Positions 7,972-17,700 of a stretch of DNA of 64,000 bases are shown here, piece after piece. The stretch is taken from assembly GCF_029227915.1 (NCBI RefSeq), contig NC_079880.1, positions 17,194,001-17,258,000 on the forward strand. Reading direction: 5' to 3'. A program made the translations under genes and the position numbers. The first letter of the stretch is position 1. Every line of letters starts with the position of its first letter. The notes under the pieces were generated by a model that was given only the letters and a program-made list of their open reading frames with translations, searched no databases and was not told the origin of the DNA. This DNA comes from Hydractinia symbiolongicarpus (taxonomy: Eukaryota > Cnidaria > Hydrozoa > Anthoathecata > Hydractiniidae).

Positions 7972-8610
7972 CTAAGTATCGCTGACATACTGCGCAGATT
8001 GAAGTTTTTTCATAAGCTCCTCTTTGGCCTCCTCACGCCCCTTTGCGACAAGCTGCTGTCGCTCCCGATCATTGATGGAATCTACGATCTTTCTCGTTCG
8101 TTGTCGGACCTGCTCCTTCAGCAACATGTAGCGTTGCTTCTCCTGCATGATTAGGCTGAACTCATAATCACTAATTACACCGTTCTCCACAGCCTTTGAG
8201 ATGAGGTCGACAACGGAGTTCAACTTAGTCTCTGCTAAGAGTCTGATGCCCTCATGCTTCTTTGACTTTACGTCTAGCCTCTTCCCCGCATTCCGTAAAC
8301 CTGCCTGCCCTAGTCCTACAGCGATCATGATACCACCCATCGCCACAGCTAGTGGTACACCTATTCCGGACAGCATACTACCAATCCCCACACCTGAAGT
8401 TATAATACTTACAGCTAGCAATCCATGATCAGTGAATCTAACCCATGTACCATGCATCTTGAACTTTTTGGCGAGTTTGTCACGCTCTTTGATCTCACCA
8501 CGCAAGTACTGTTCCACCTCCTCGATCTTCTTGAGTCTGTATACCTGACTTTCTTCAGGCTCAGGCGCACTTGGCGGCAAATTTGGGTAAAGCTTCATTA
8601 TATCACTCAT
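7972..8610 (-). CDS. two-helix membrane protein, SLATT-like layout
   Basis: A 212-residue protein. The N-terminal ~60 residues are proline-rich and then strongly charged (MSDIMKLYPNLPPSAPEPEE, then a helical KERDKLAKKFK). Two closely spaced hydrophobic, glycine-rich helices follow (about 66-105: LLAVSIITSGVGIGSMLSGI and VPLAVAMGGIMIAVGL). The rest is a long charged helical region with EFSLIMQEKQRYMLL and a basic tail. Two glycine-rich membrane helices followed by a helical domain resemble SLATT-type proteins, but this is a layout match only. The ATG directly follows the TAA stop of the gene upstream (TAAATG, no spacer), so the two form a tight minus-strand pair. Likely a structural membrane protein of the virus-like block; function unproven. 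Confidence 0.6.
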   Translation of the reverse strand: MSDIMKLYPNLPPSAPEPEESQVYRLKKIEEVEQYLRGEIKERDKLAKKFKMHGTWVRFTDHGLLAVSIITSGVGIGSMLSGIGVPLAVAMGGIMIAVGLGQAGLRNAGKRLDVKSKKHEGIRLLAETKLNSVVDLISKAVENGVISDYEFSLIMQEKQRYMLLKEQVRQRTRKIVDSINDRERQQLVAKGREEAKEELMKKLQSAQYVSDT

Positions 8611-9282
8611 TTATTCTATGAGTAAATGCATCGTAATTCCGACGAACGAAACATTTTTTTCATGATGATACTCGTCCGTCAGCATGAACTCCAGTCTGTC
8701 TGTTGAGCCTTTCAAAGGAAGGTAGATTGGAGTGCCAAAACTCCATGTAAGCATGTCTCCCCATGCGTTTAACTCTTTGGTGGGAAGCAAAGCAAGAGTT
8801 TTTGATATCTTCCCATCCAGTAGGCAATCGTCGTCATCCAGCTGGGGGCAAACGAGTCTCAATCTTTGGTACACGTCAGTTTTGTAGAAGCTGTCATAGT
8901 CGCCTTTGGTAAAGTACTTTTTTGCAGGGTCGTAGGGTAGCCCCATAAGCTCCTGTAGTTTTCGATGGATTACCACAGTATACCCGTCACTAACCCTAAG
9001 CCTGCAGAGTCCATTTTTTAATACAAACAATTTGATCTTGTCCCCTGCCTGACTGTTGACGATGGTTGCCAAATCCTCTATCCTGTATAGACCGTTCATA
9101 ATTTCAATTCTAGTCTCTGTCTGATCAGGCCCTGTCCTACGAATGACAAAATCATTGTCGCTGTAAAGGTTCAGCCATACGGGCCTGATACTTATCGATT
9201 TCAGGGCAATTCTCGTGTCCTGCCCTAGGTAATCGTCAAAAATCGTAGGCTTCTCTATATCCGTGACATACAGCTGTCTCAT
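8611..9282 (-). CDS. penton / minor-capsid-like protein
   Basis: A 223-residue soluble protein rich in predicted beta strands. The order of elements resembles the single jelly-roll minor capsid (penton) proteins of Polinton/adintovirus-type elements. These are an early strand block (ALKSISIRPVWLNLY), a strand-turn-helix with YRIEDLATIV, a mid-domain HRKLQELMGLP, and a C-terminal TPIYLPLKGSTDRLEFML followed by VGITMHLLIE. The 'IYLPL..D.L.F.LTDE...I..H' ending is the best clue. I chose ATG 9282 over the in-frame ATG at 9309, because the longer form would overlap the divergent gene starting at 9302. It lies head to head with that gene (19-bp spacer) and tail to head with the membrane protein gene. 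The capsid role is inferred from pattern; a structure comparison would decide. Confidence 0.5.
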   Translation of the reverse strand: MRQLYVTDIEKPTIFDDYLGQDTRIALKSISIRPVWLNLYSDNDFVIRRTGPDQTETRIEIMNGLYRIEDLATIVNSQAGDKIKLFVLKNGLCRLRVSDGYTVVIHRKLQELMGLPYDPAKKYFTKGDYDSFYKTDVYQRLRLVCPQLDDDDCLLDGKISKTLALLPTKELNAWGDMLTWSFGTPIYLPLKGSTDRLEFMLTDEYHHEKNVSFVGITMHLLIE

Positions 9283-9301
9283 GTTTATTCTTAAAGAAAA
9301 G
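9283..9301. promoter_or_regulatory. 19-bp divergent spacer with a palindrome
   Basis: The only sequence between two divergent start codons. It is centred on TTCTTAAAGAA (9288-9298), an 11-bp palindrome about the central A. Any promoter for either gene must overlap the other gene's coding region, or the genes have leaders that start inside the neighbour. Confidence 0.45.
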
Positions 9302-10461
9302 ATGAGCATTTACTCATACAACCCGAAAGCAAAGTATGCACCCAACCATGGGAGATATTTGGAGAGACTTAAGGATCGTTCAGTGCAGAACATCGTTATT
9401 GATACTCAAGGGTCCTCGTTCATGGTGAAATTTCCAGACATCTTTGTCGACTATGAATTCTATTCTGGCACTAGCGGGCTGTGAAAGAGTGGAACAGTCA
9501 CCCTTTCAGTCTCTGGTCCACTCAACTGAATTTTGCTACCTACTGTGCAACATCTGCTTGCGGTATTTCCATGCAGCATTTTACCTCCGAGTTGCCTATG
9601 GTTCGTGCCGTGTATCGATTTCACGCCTATTTCCAAATCCGTTAAATTTTATCGGAGCTTGACATTTCTCTACCGGGCTCAGTTAGATTTCGACGTCTAA
9701 ACAACCCGTTCAACAAACAAAAACTCCAGCAACTGGCTCTCGAGTTTGGAGTACCTGGTAGTGAGCAGGAGTGGAGGAACGAAACCATCTTCAGTAGTTG
9801 GCAACTTCATCGCAAAGATTATCCTGGTTTAGGCCCCAGCTATCTTGACGAGGACTCGTGGAGTCGCTGGATCATTGAAAAATCCCAGGGCCTCACTCGT
9901 ATTGGTATTGAACGGTTATCCCAAAGCGTGCGCTTCTATGCCTACCTAATTCTCGAAAGCCAGGCAAATGCAAGATCTGGAATCATTGGAAATCAAGGCA
10001 GCGCAATTGATGCTCAACGCCTGTACCTGACGACATTTGAGGATGTGATAATTAGACCTAGCGACACGGGTAAGGAAATTGCCGAATTTCAAAATGTGCT
10101 GAAATATGCGCGGTCCAAGGTAGATTTTAGTGTTGCTCATGGTGTCTATATGATCCCAAGTGACATGAGCCTTCATATTGGAAATGTTGTGAATTTCACA
10201 AACAAGATTTTGATTAGCAAGGATTATTTTTCAATCGGTGTTAACCCGAAGATTAATCGCCTAGCGGCCGTGTCAGCGGAAGGCCCGTCTCCGCAGGAGC
10301 ACGCAAAGCAGGCTGACATTAAGCGCCGCCCTCCACAGCGCGTGATCCATGAGAAGCACAAGACTACGCTAGAGGCCGAAAAACACGATGACAACAAAGC
10401 TGCCTTAATTACAATGGGCGTATTATCGATCCTAATGTACATTTGGTTGAAGAAATATTAA
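9302..10461 (+). pseudogene. C-terminally membrane-anchored protein of virus-like block, frameshifted and stopped
   Basis: A long gene of unknown family in three readable pieces. It opens at ATG 9302 (MSIYSYNPKAKYAPNHGRYL) and runs to TGA 9482-9484. A few extra bases near 9475-9480 push the reading out of frame. A second frame then carries related-looking coding sequence to an in-frame TAA at 9643-9645. The frame after that stays open from 9646 to TAA 10459-10461. The last part has YLDEDSWSRWIIEKSQGLT, the helix-rich SQANARSGIIGNQGSAIDAQ, YARSKVDFSVAHGVYMIPSD, a basic and proline-rich linker, and a C-terminal hydrophobic helix (ALITMGVLSILMYIWLKKY). With at least one frameshift and one stop it is probably not made as a full protein, unless the breaks are assembly errors. 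A virion-associated membrane protein is plausible from context only. Confidence 0.55.
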
Positions 10462-10476
10462 TGCTCCGCAGGAGCA
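10462..10476. terminator. stem-loop in convergent spacer
   Basis: TGCTCC (10462-10467) pairs perfectly with GGAGCA (10471-10476) around the loop GCA. It starts at the base after the TAA of the plus-strand gene, inside the 22-bp spacer before the convergent gene's stop codon. It parallels the hairpin at 7930-7945. Confidence 0.5.
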
Positions 10477-10483
10477 CTAATAT

Positions 10484-10916
10484 TTACGATAGTTTGCCTC
10501 TTTTCTCAGCATATGCCACAGCAAAAGCAGCAGCGGCAGCGATTGTCATGTAGAGGTGTTTGGCTGCGTATTCAACAACTTTTGCTGCCACTTTAAGAGT
10601 GAACGAGACAACCGTGCTAATAAATCCTGGTAGCGCCACACCTGCCTTACCTGCTAAGTATTTCAAAAAATTTCCAAGCCTTTCCAGCTGTTTTTGTATA
10701 AAACCCTTCCCTGCGGCACTTCCTGCCGCTGCAGCACCCGCTCCTCCACCACCTGTAACTGCCAGTACGATGGTGGAAATCAGTAGACCAACTGCCGACA
10801 CGATGCTTGCTATGGTAATCCCTTGCTCCTTGAATAAGATTCTAAGCTTTTCGGTCAGACATTCATCGCCTTCTGCGATTTTCATCAGCGTTTCCTTAAT
10901 TTCTTTCAGTTGGCTC
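10484..10916 (-). CDS. Ala/Gly-rich membrane protein, 5' end cut by satellite
   Basis: The minus-strand frame ends at 10484. Coding character extends up to about 10916, where satellite DNA begins; codons beyond that point (reading YHFSSPS) are satellite. The first internal ATG is at 10885 (MKIAEGDECLTEKLRILFKE), giving 133 residues. Residues upstream of it (QLKEIKETL) look like part of the same helix, so the true N-terminus was probably lost. It has a charged helical start, a hydrophobic helix (GITIASIVSAVGLLISTIVL), a flexible GGGGAGAAAAGSAAGKG linker, an amphipathic middle (LERLGNFLKYLAGKAG) and a second hydrophobic region ending AAAAAFAVAYAEKRGKLS. It is likely a membrane-active or virion membrane protein by layout; no named family recognised. 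Confidence 0.55.
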
Positions 10917-11779
10917 GATGGACTAGAAAAATGGTAACGTGTGCAAGCGCGTGAAAACACGTGATTTACACGTAAGGCCTTTATTAGGCGGCAAAATGCT
11001 ATAATATGGCTTTTAGAGGCCTGTGCATGTAGATGACGGAGTTCTAAAACCTTGGTGCCAAGGAAAACGACTTAGGACGTTGTAGTCCATTGAGAGTGGA
11101 AGGACTAGACCAATGGTAACCGGCACAAGCACGTGGAACCACGTGATTTACGTGCTAAGCCTTTATTTGGCAACAAAAGGCCATATTACGCCTTTAGAGG
11201 CCTGTGCATGTAGTTGACGGCGTTCTTAACCCATGGATTTTGCGAAAACGACTTATGACGTTTTAGTCCATGTAGGATGGTAGAACTAGACAAATGGTAA
11301 CCTGTGCAAGCGCGTGGAAACACGTGATTTAAACGTAAGGTCTTTATTAGGCGGTAAAAGGCCATATTACGGCTTTTAGACGCCTGTGCATGTAGATGAC
11401 GGAGTTCTAAAACCATGGTGACAAGGAAAACGACTTAGGACGTTGTAGTCCATTGAGAGTGGAAGGACTAGACCAATGGTAACCTGCACAAGCACGTGGA
11501 ACCACGTGATTTACGTGCTAAGCCTTTATTAGGCAACAAAAGGCCATATTACGTCTTTAGATTACTATGCATGTAGTTGACGGCGTTCTAAACCCGTGGC
11601 TCTGGCGAAAACGAGTTAGGACGTCGCAGTCCATGGAGAGTGGAAAGACTAGACCAATGGTAACCTGTGCTAGAGCGTGGAAACACGTGATTTACACGAA
11701 AGGCCTTTATTAGGCGGCAAAACGCCATATTACGGCTTTTAGAGGAGTGTGCATGTAGTTGACAGAGTTCTAAAGCCAT

Positions 11780-14700
11780 GGTCCCAAAGAAAACGACTTA
11801 TGACGTAGTAGTCCATTGAGAGTTAAAGGAGTAGACCAATGGTAACCTGCACAGCCACGTAGAACCACATGATTTACGTGTTAAGCGTTTATTAGGCCTC
11901 TAAAAAGCATATTACGGCCTTTAGAGGACTGTGCATGTAGTTGACGGCGTTTTAAACCATGGCGCTGGGGAAAACGACTTAGGACGTCGCAGTCCATGGA
12001 GAGTGGAAGGACTAGACCAATGATAACCTGCGCAAGAACGTGGGAGCACGTTATTTATGCGTAAGGCCTTTATTAGCCGGCAAAGGTCCATGTTACCCTA
12101 ACGGCCTTTAGAGGCCTGTGCATGTACTTGACAGAGTTCTAAAGCCATGGTGCTAGGGAAAATGACTTATGACCTTGTAGTCCATTGAGAGTGGAAGGAC
12201 TAGACCAATGGTAACCTGCACAAGCAAGTGGAACCGGGGGATTTACGTGTAAGGCCTTTAATGGGCGGCAAAAGGCCATATTACGGCCTTTAGAGGCCTG
12301 TGCATGTAGTTGACGGCGTTCAAAAGCCATGGTGCAAGGGAAATCGTCCTAGAACATATTAGTCCATTAAGAGTAGAAGGAGTTGACAAATTGTAACCTG
12401 CACACACTCGTGGAACCACGTTATTTTCGTGTATCGCCTTTATTAGGCTTCTATAAGGCATATTACGGCCTTTAGAGGCCTGTGCATGTAGTTGACGGCG
12501 TTATAAAGCCATGGTGCCAGGGAAAACGACTTATGACCTTGTAGTATATTGAGAGTGGAAGAACTAGACCAATGGTAACTTGCACAAGCACGTGGAACGA
12601 GGGGAATTGCGTGTAAAGCCTTTACTTGGCGGCAAAAGGCCATATTACGGCATTTAGAGGCCTGTGCATGTAGTTGACGGCGTTCTAAAGCCATGGTGCG
12701 AAGGAAAACGTCCTAGAACGTAGTAGTTCATTAAGAGTAGAAGGAGTTGACCAATGGTAACTTGCACACCCTCGTGGAACCACGTGATTTTCGTGCATCG
12801 CCTTTATTAGGCCGCAAATGCCCATATCACAACCTTTAGAGGCCTGTGCATGCAGTTGACGGCGTTCTAAACCCTTGGCTCTGGCGAAAACGACTTAAGA
12901 CGTCGTAGTCCATGTTGGGTGGAAGAACTAGACAAATGGTAACCTGTGCAAGCGCGTGGAAACACGTGATTTACGCGTAAGGCCTTTATTAGGCGGCAAA
13001 AGGCCATATTACGGCTTTTAGACGCCTGTGCATGTAGATGACGGAGTTCTAAAGCCATGGTGCCAAGGAAAACGACTTATGACGTAGTAGTCCATTTAGA
13101 GTAGAGGGAGTAGACCAATGGTAACCTGCACACACATATGGAACCACGTGATTTTTGTGTATCGCATTTATTAGGCCACAAAAGGCCATATCACAGCCTT
13201 TCGGCGCCTGTGCATGTAGTTGACGGCGTTCTAAAGCTATGGTGCGAGGGAAATCGACCTAGGACGTTGTAGTCCATTAAGAGTGGAAGGAGTAGACCAA
13301 TGGTAACCTGCACAGACACGCAGAACCACGTGATTTTCGTGTATCGCCTTTATTAGGCCTCTATAAGGCATATTACGGCCTTTAGAGGCCTGTGCATGTA
13401 GTTGACGGCGTTCTAAAGCCATGGTGCCAAGGAAAACGACTTATGACGTAGTAGTCCATTTAGAGTAGAGGGAGTAGACCAATGGTAACCTGCACACACA
13501 TATGGAACCACGTGATTTTTGTGTATCGCATTTAATAGGCCACAAAAGGCCATATCACAGCCTTTCGACGCCTGTGCATGTAGTTGACGGCGTTCTAAAG
13601 CTATGGTGCGAGGGAAATCGACCTAGGACGTTGTAGTCCATTCAGAGTGGAAGGAGTAAACCAATGGTAACCTGCACAAGTACGTGGAACCGGGGGATTT
13701 ACGTATAATGCCTTTATTACGCGGAAAAGGCCATTTTACGGCCTTTAGAGGCCTGTGCATGTAGTTGACGGCGTTCTAAAGCCATGGTGCCAAAGAAAAA
13801 TACTTAAGATGTCGTAGTCCATGTAGGATGGATGGACTAGAAAAATAGTAACCTGTGCAAGCGCGTGGAAACACGTGATTTACACGTAAGGCCTTTATTA
13901 GCCGGCAAAAGTCCATATTATGGCCTTTAGAGGCCTATGCATGTAGTTGACGGCGTTCTAAAGCCATGGTGCCAAAGATAATGACTTAGGACGCAGTAGT
14001 CCATTGAGAGTTGAAGGAGTAGACCAATGGTAACCTGCACATGCACGTAGAACCACGTGATTTAGGTGCTAAGCCTTTATTAGGCAACAAAAGGCCATAT
14101 TACGGTCTCTACATTCATGTGCATGTAGTTGACGGCGTTCTAAACCTATGGCTCTGGCGAAAACGACTTAAGACGTCGTAGTCCATGTAAGATGGAAGAA
14201 CTAGACAAATGGTAACCTGTGCAAGCGCGTGGAAACACGTGATTTACACGTAAGGCCTTTATTAGACGGCAAAACGCCATATTACGGCTTTTAGAGGCCT
14301 GTGCATGTAGTTGACAGAGTTCTAAAGCCATGGTGCCAAGGAAAACGACTTATGACGTAGTAGTCCATTGAGAGTGGAAGGACTTGACCAATGGTAACCT
14401 GCACAAGCACGTGGAACCGGGGGATTTACGTGTAAGGCCTTTATTAGGCGGTAAAAGGCCGTATTACAGCCTATAGAGGCCTGTGCATGTAGTTGACGGC
14501 GTTGTAAAGCCATGGTTCCAAAGAAAACGACTTATGACGTAGTAGTCCATTGAGAGTGGAAGGACTAGACCAATACTAACCTGTGCAAGAGCGTAGAAAC
14601 ACGTGATTTACACGTAAGGCCTTTATTAGGCGGTAAAAGGCCATAGTACGGCTTTTAGACGCCTGTGCATGTAGATGACGGAGTTCTAAAGCCATAGTGC

Positions 14701-17700
14701 CAAGGAAAACGACTTATGACGTAGTAGTCCATTGAGAGTTAAAGGAGTAGACCAATGGTAACCTGCACAGCCACGTAGAACCACATGATTTACGTGTTAA
14801 GCGTTTATTAGGCCTCTAAAAAGCATATTACGGCCTTTAGAGGACTGTGCATGTAGTTGACGGCGTTTTAAACCATGGCGCTGGGGAAAACGACTTAGGA
14901 CGTCGCAGTCCATGGAGAGTGGAAGGACTAGACCAATGGTAACGTGTGCAAGAGCGTAGAAACACCTGATTTACACGTAAGGCCTTTATTAGGCGGCAAA
15001 ACGCCATATTACGGCTTTTAGAGGCCTGTGCATGTAGTTGACAGAGTTCTAAAGCCATGGTGCGAGGGAAATCGTCCTAGAACGTAGTAGTCCATTAAGA
15101 GTAGAAAGAGTTGAGCAATGGTAACCTGCACACACACGTGGAACCACGTGATTTTCGTGCATCGCCTTTATTAGGCGGCAAAAGGCCATATTATGGCCTT
15201 TAGAGGCCTGTGCATGTAGTTGACGGAGTTCTAAAGCCATGGTGCCAGGGAAATTGACTTATGACCTTGTAGTACATTGAGAGTGGAAGGACTACACCAA
15301 TGGTAACTTGCACAAGCACGTGGAACCGGGGGATTTACGTGTAAGGTCTTTATTACGCGGCAAAAGGCCGTATTACAGCCTATAGAGGCCTGTGCATGTA
15401 GTTGACGGCGTTGTAAAGCCATGGTTCCAAAGAAAATGACTTAGGACGCAGTAGTACATTCAGAGTTAAAGGATTAGACCAATGGTAACCTGCGCAAGCA
15501 CATTTAAACACGTGATTTACGCGTAAGGTCTTTATTAGGCCTCTGAGAGGCCATACTACGGATTTAGAGTCCTGTGCATGTAGTTGACAAAGTTCTAAAG
15601 CCATGGTACCAAGGAAAACGACGCAGTAGTCCATTGAGATTTGAAAGAGTAGACCAATGGTAACCTGCACAGGCACGTAGAACCACATGATTTACGTGTT
15701 AAGCCTTTATTAGGCCTCTAAAAAGCATATTACGGCCTTTAGAGGCCTGTGCATGTATTTGACGGAGTTCTAAAGCCATGGTACTAGGGAAAACGACTTA
15801 TGACGTTGTAGTCCATTGAGAGTGGAAGGACTAGACCAATGGTAACCTGCACAAGCACGTGGAACCGGGGGATTTACCTGCAAGGCCTTTAATAGGCGGT
15901 AAAAGGCCATATTACTGCCTTTAGAGGCCTGTGCATGTAGTTGACGGCGTTCTAAAGCCATGGTGCGAGGGAAATCGTCCTAGAACGTAGTAATCCATTA
16001 AGAGTAGAAGGAGTTGACCAATGGTAACCTGCACACACTCGTGGAACCACGTGATTTTCGTGTATCGCCTTTATTAGGCCTCTATAAGGCATATTACGGC
16101 CTTTAGAGGCCTGTGCATGTAGTTGACGGCGTTCTAAAGCCATGGTGCCAGGGAAAACGACTTATGACCTTGTAGTATATTGAGAGTGGAAGAACTAGAC
16201 AAATGGTAACCTGTGCAAGCACGTGGAAACACGTGATTTACGTGTAAGGCCTTTAATAGGCTGCAAAAGGCCATATTACGGCCTTAAGAGGCCTGTGCAT
16301 GTAATTGACGGCGTTCTGAAGCCATGGTGCCAGGGAAAACGACTTATGACCTTGTAGTACGTTGAGAGTGAAAGGATTAGAGCAATGGTAACTTGCACAA
16401 GCACGTGGAACCGGGGGATTTACGTGTAAGGTCATTATTACGCGGCAAAAGGCCGTATTACAGCCTATAGAGGCCTGTGCATGTAGTTGACGGCGTTGTA
16501 AAGCCATGGTGCCAAAGAAAATGACTTAGGACGCAGTAGTCCATTGAGAGTTGAAGGAGTAGACCAATGGTAACCTGCACATGCACGTAGAACCACGTAA
16601 CTTACGTGCTAAGCCTTTATTAGGCAACAAAAGCCCATATTACGGTCTCTAGATTCATGTGCATGTAGTTGACGGCGTTCTAAACCCATGGCTCTGGCGA
16701 AAACGACTTAAGACGTCGTAGTCCATGTAAGATTAAGAACTAGACAAATGGTAACCTGTGCAAGCGCGTGGAAACACCTGATTTACACGTAACGCCTTTA
16801 TTAGGCGGCAAAATGCTATATTATGGCTTTTAGAGGCCTGTGTATGTAGATGACGGAGTTCTAAAGCCATGGTGCCAAGGAAAATGACTTATGACGTAGT
16901 AGTCCATTGAGAGTTAAAGGAGTAGACCAATGGTAACCTGCACAGCCACGTAGAACCACATGATTTACGTGTTAAGCGTTTATTAGGCCTCTAAAAAGCA
17001 TATTACGGCCTTTAAAGGACTGTGCATGTAGTTGACGGCGTTCTAAACCATGGTGCCTGGGGAAAACGACTTAGGACGTCGCAGTCCATGGAGAGTGGAA
17101 GGACTAGACCAATGATAACCTGCGCAAGAACGTGGGAGCACGTTATTTATGCGTAAGGCCTTTATTAGCCGGCAAAGGTCCATGTTACCCTAACGGCCTT
17201 TAGAGGCCTGTGCATGTACTTGACGGAGTTCTAAAGCCATGGTGCTAGGGAAAACGACTTATGACCTTGTAGTCCATTGAGAAGTGGAAGGACTAGACCA
17301 ATGGTAACCTGCACAAGCAAGTGGAACCGGGGGATTTACGTGTAAGGCCTTTAATGGGCGGCAAAAGGCCATATTACGGCCTTTAGAGGCCTGTGCATGT
17401 AGTTGACGGCGTTCTAAAGCCATGGTGCGAGGGAAATCGTCCTAGAACGTATTAGTCCATTAAGAGTAGAAGGAGTTGACAAATTGTAACCTGCACACAC
17501 TCGTGGAACCACGTTATTTTCGTGTATCGCCTTTATTAGGCTTCTATAAGGCATATTACGGCCTTTAGAGGCCTGTGCATGTAGTTGACGGCGTTATAAA
17601 GCCATGGTGCCAGGGAAAACGACTTATGACCTTGTAGTATATTGAGAGTGGAAGAACTAGACCAATGGTAACTTGCACAAGCACGTGGAACGAGGGGAAT

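Noticed and set aside
7183-10916. A complete Polinton/Maverick or adintovirus
   Set aside because: No polymerase, integrase, ATPase, protease or major capsid gene and no terminal inverted repeats are in view. Only a partial block with a penton-like gene is supported.
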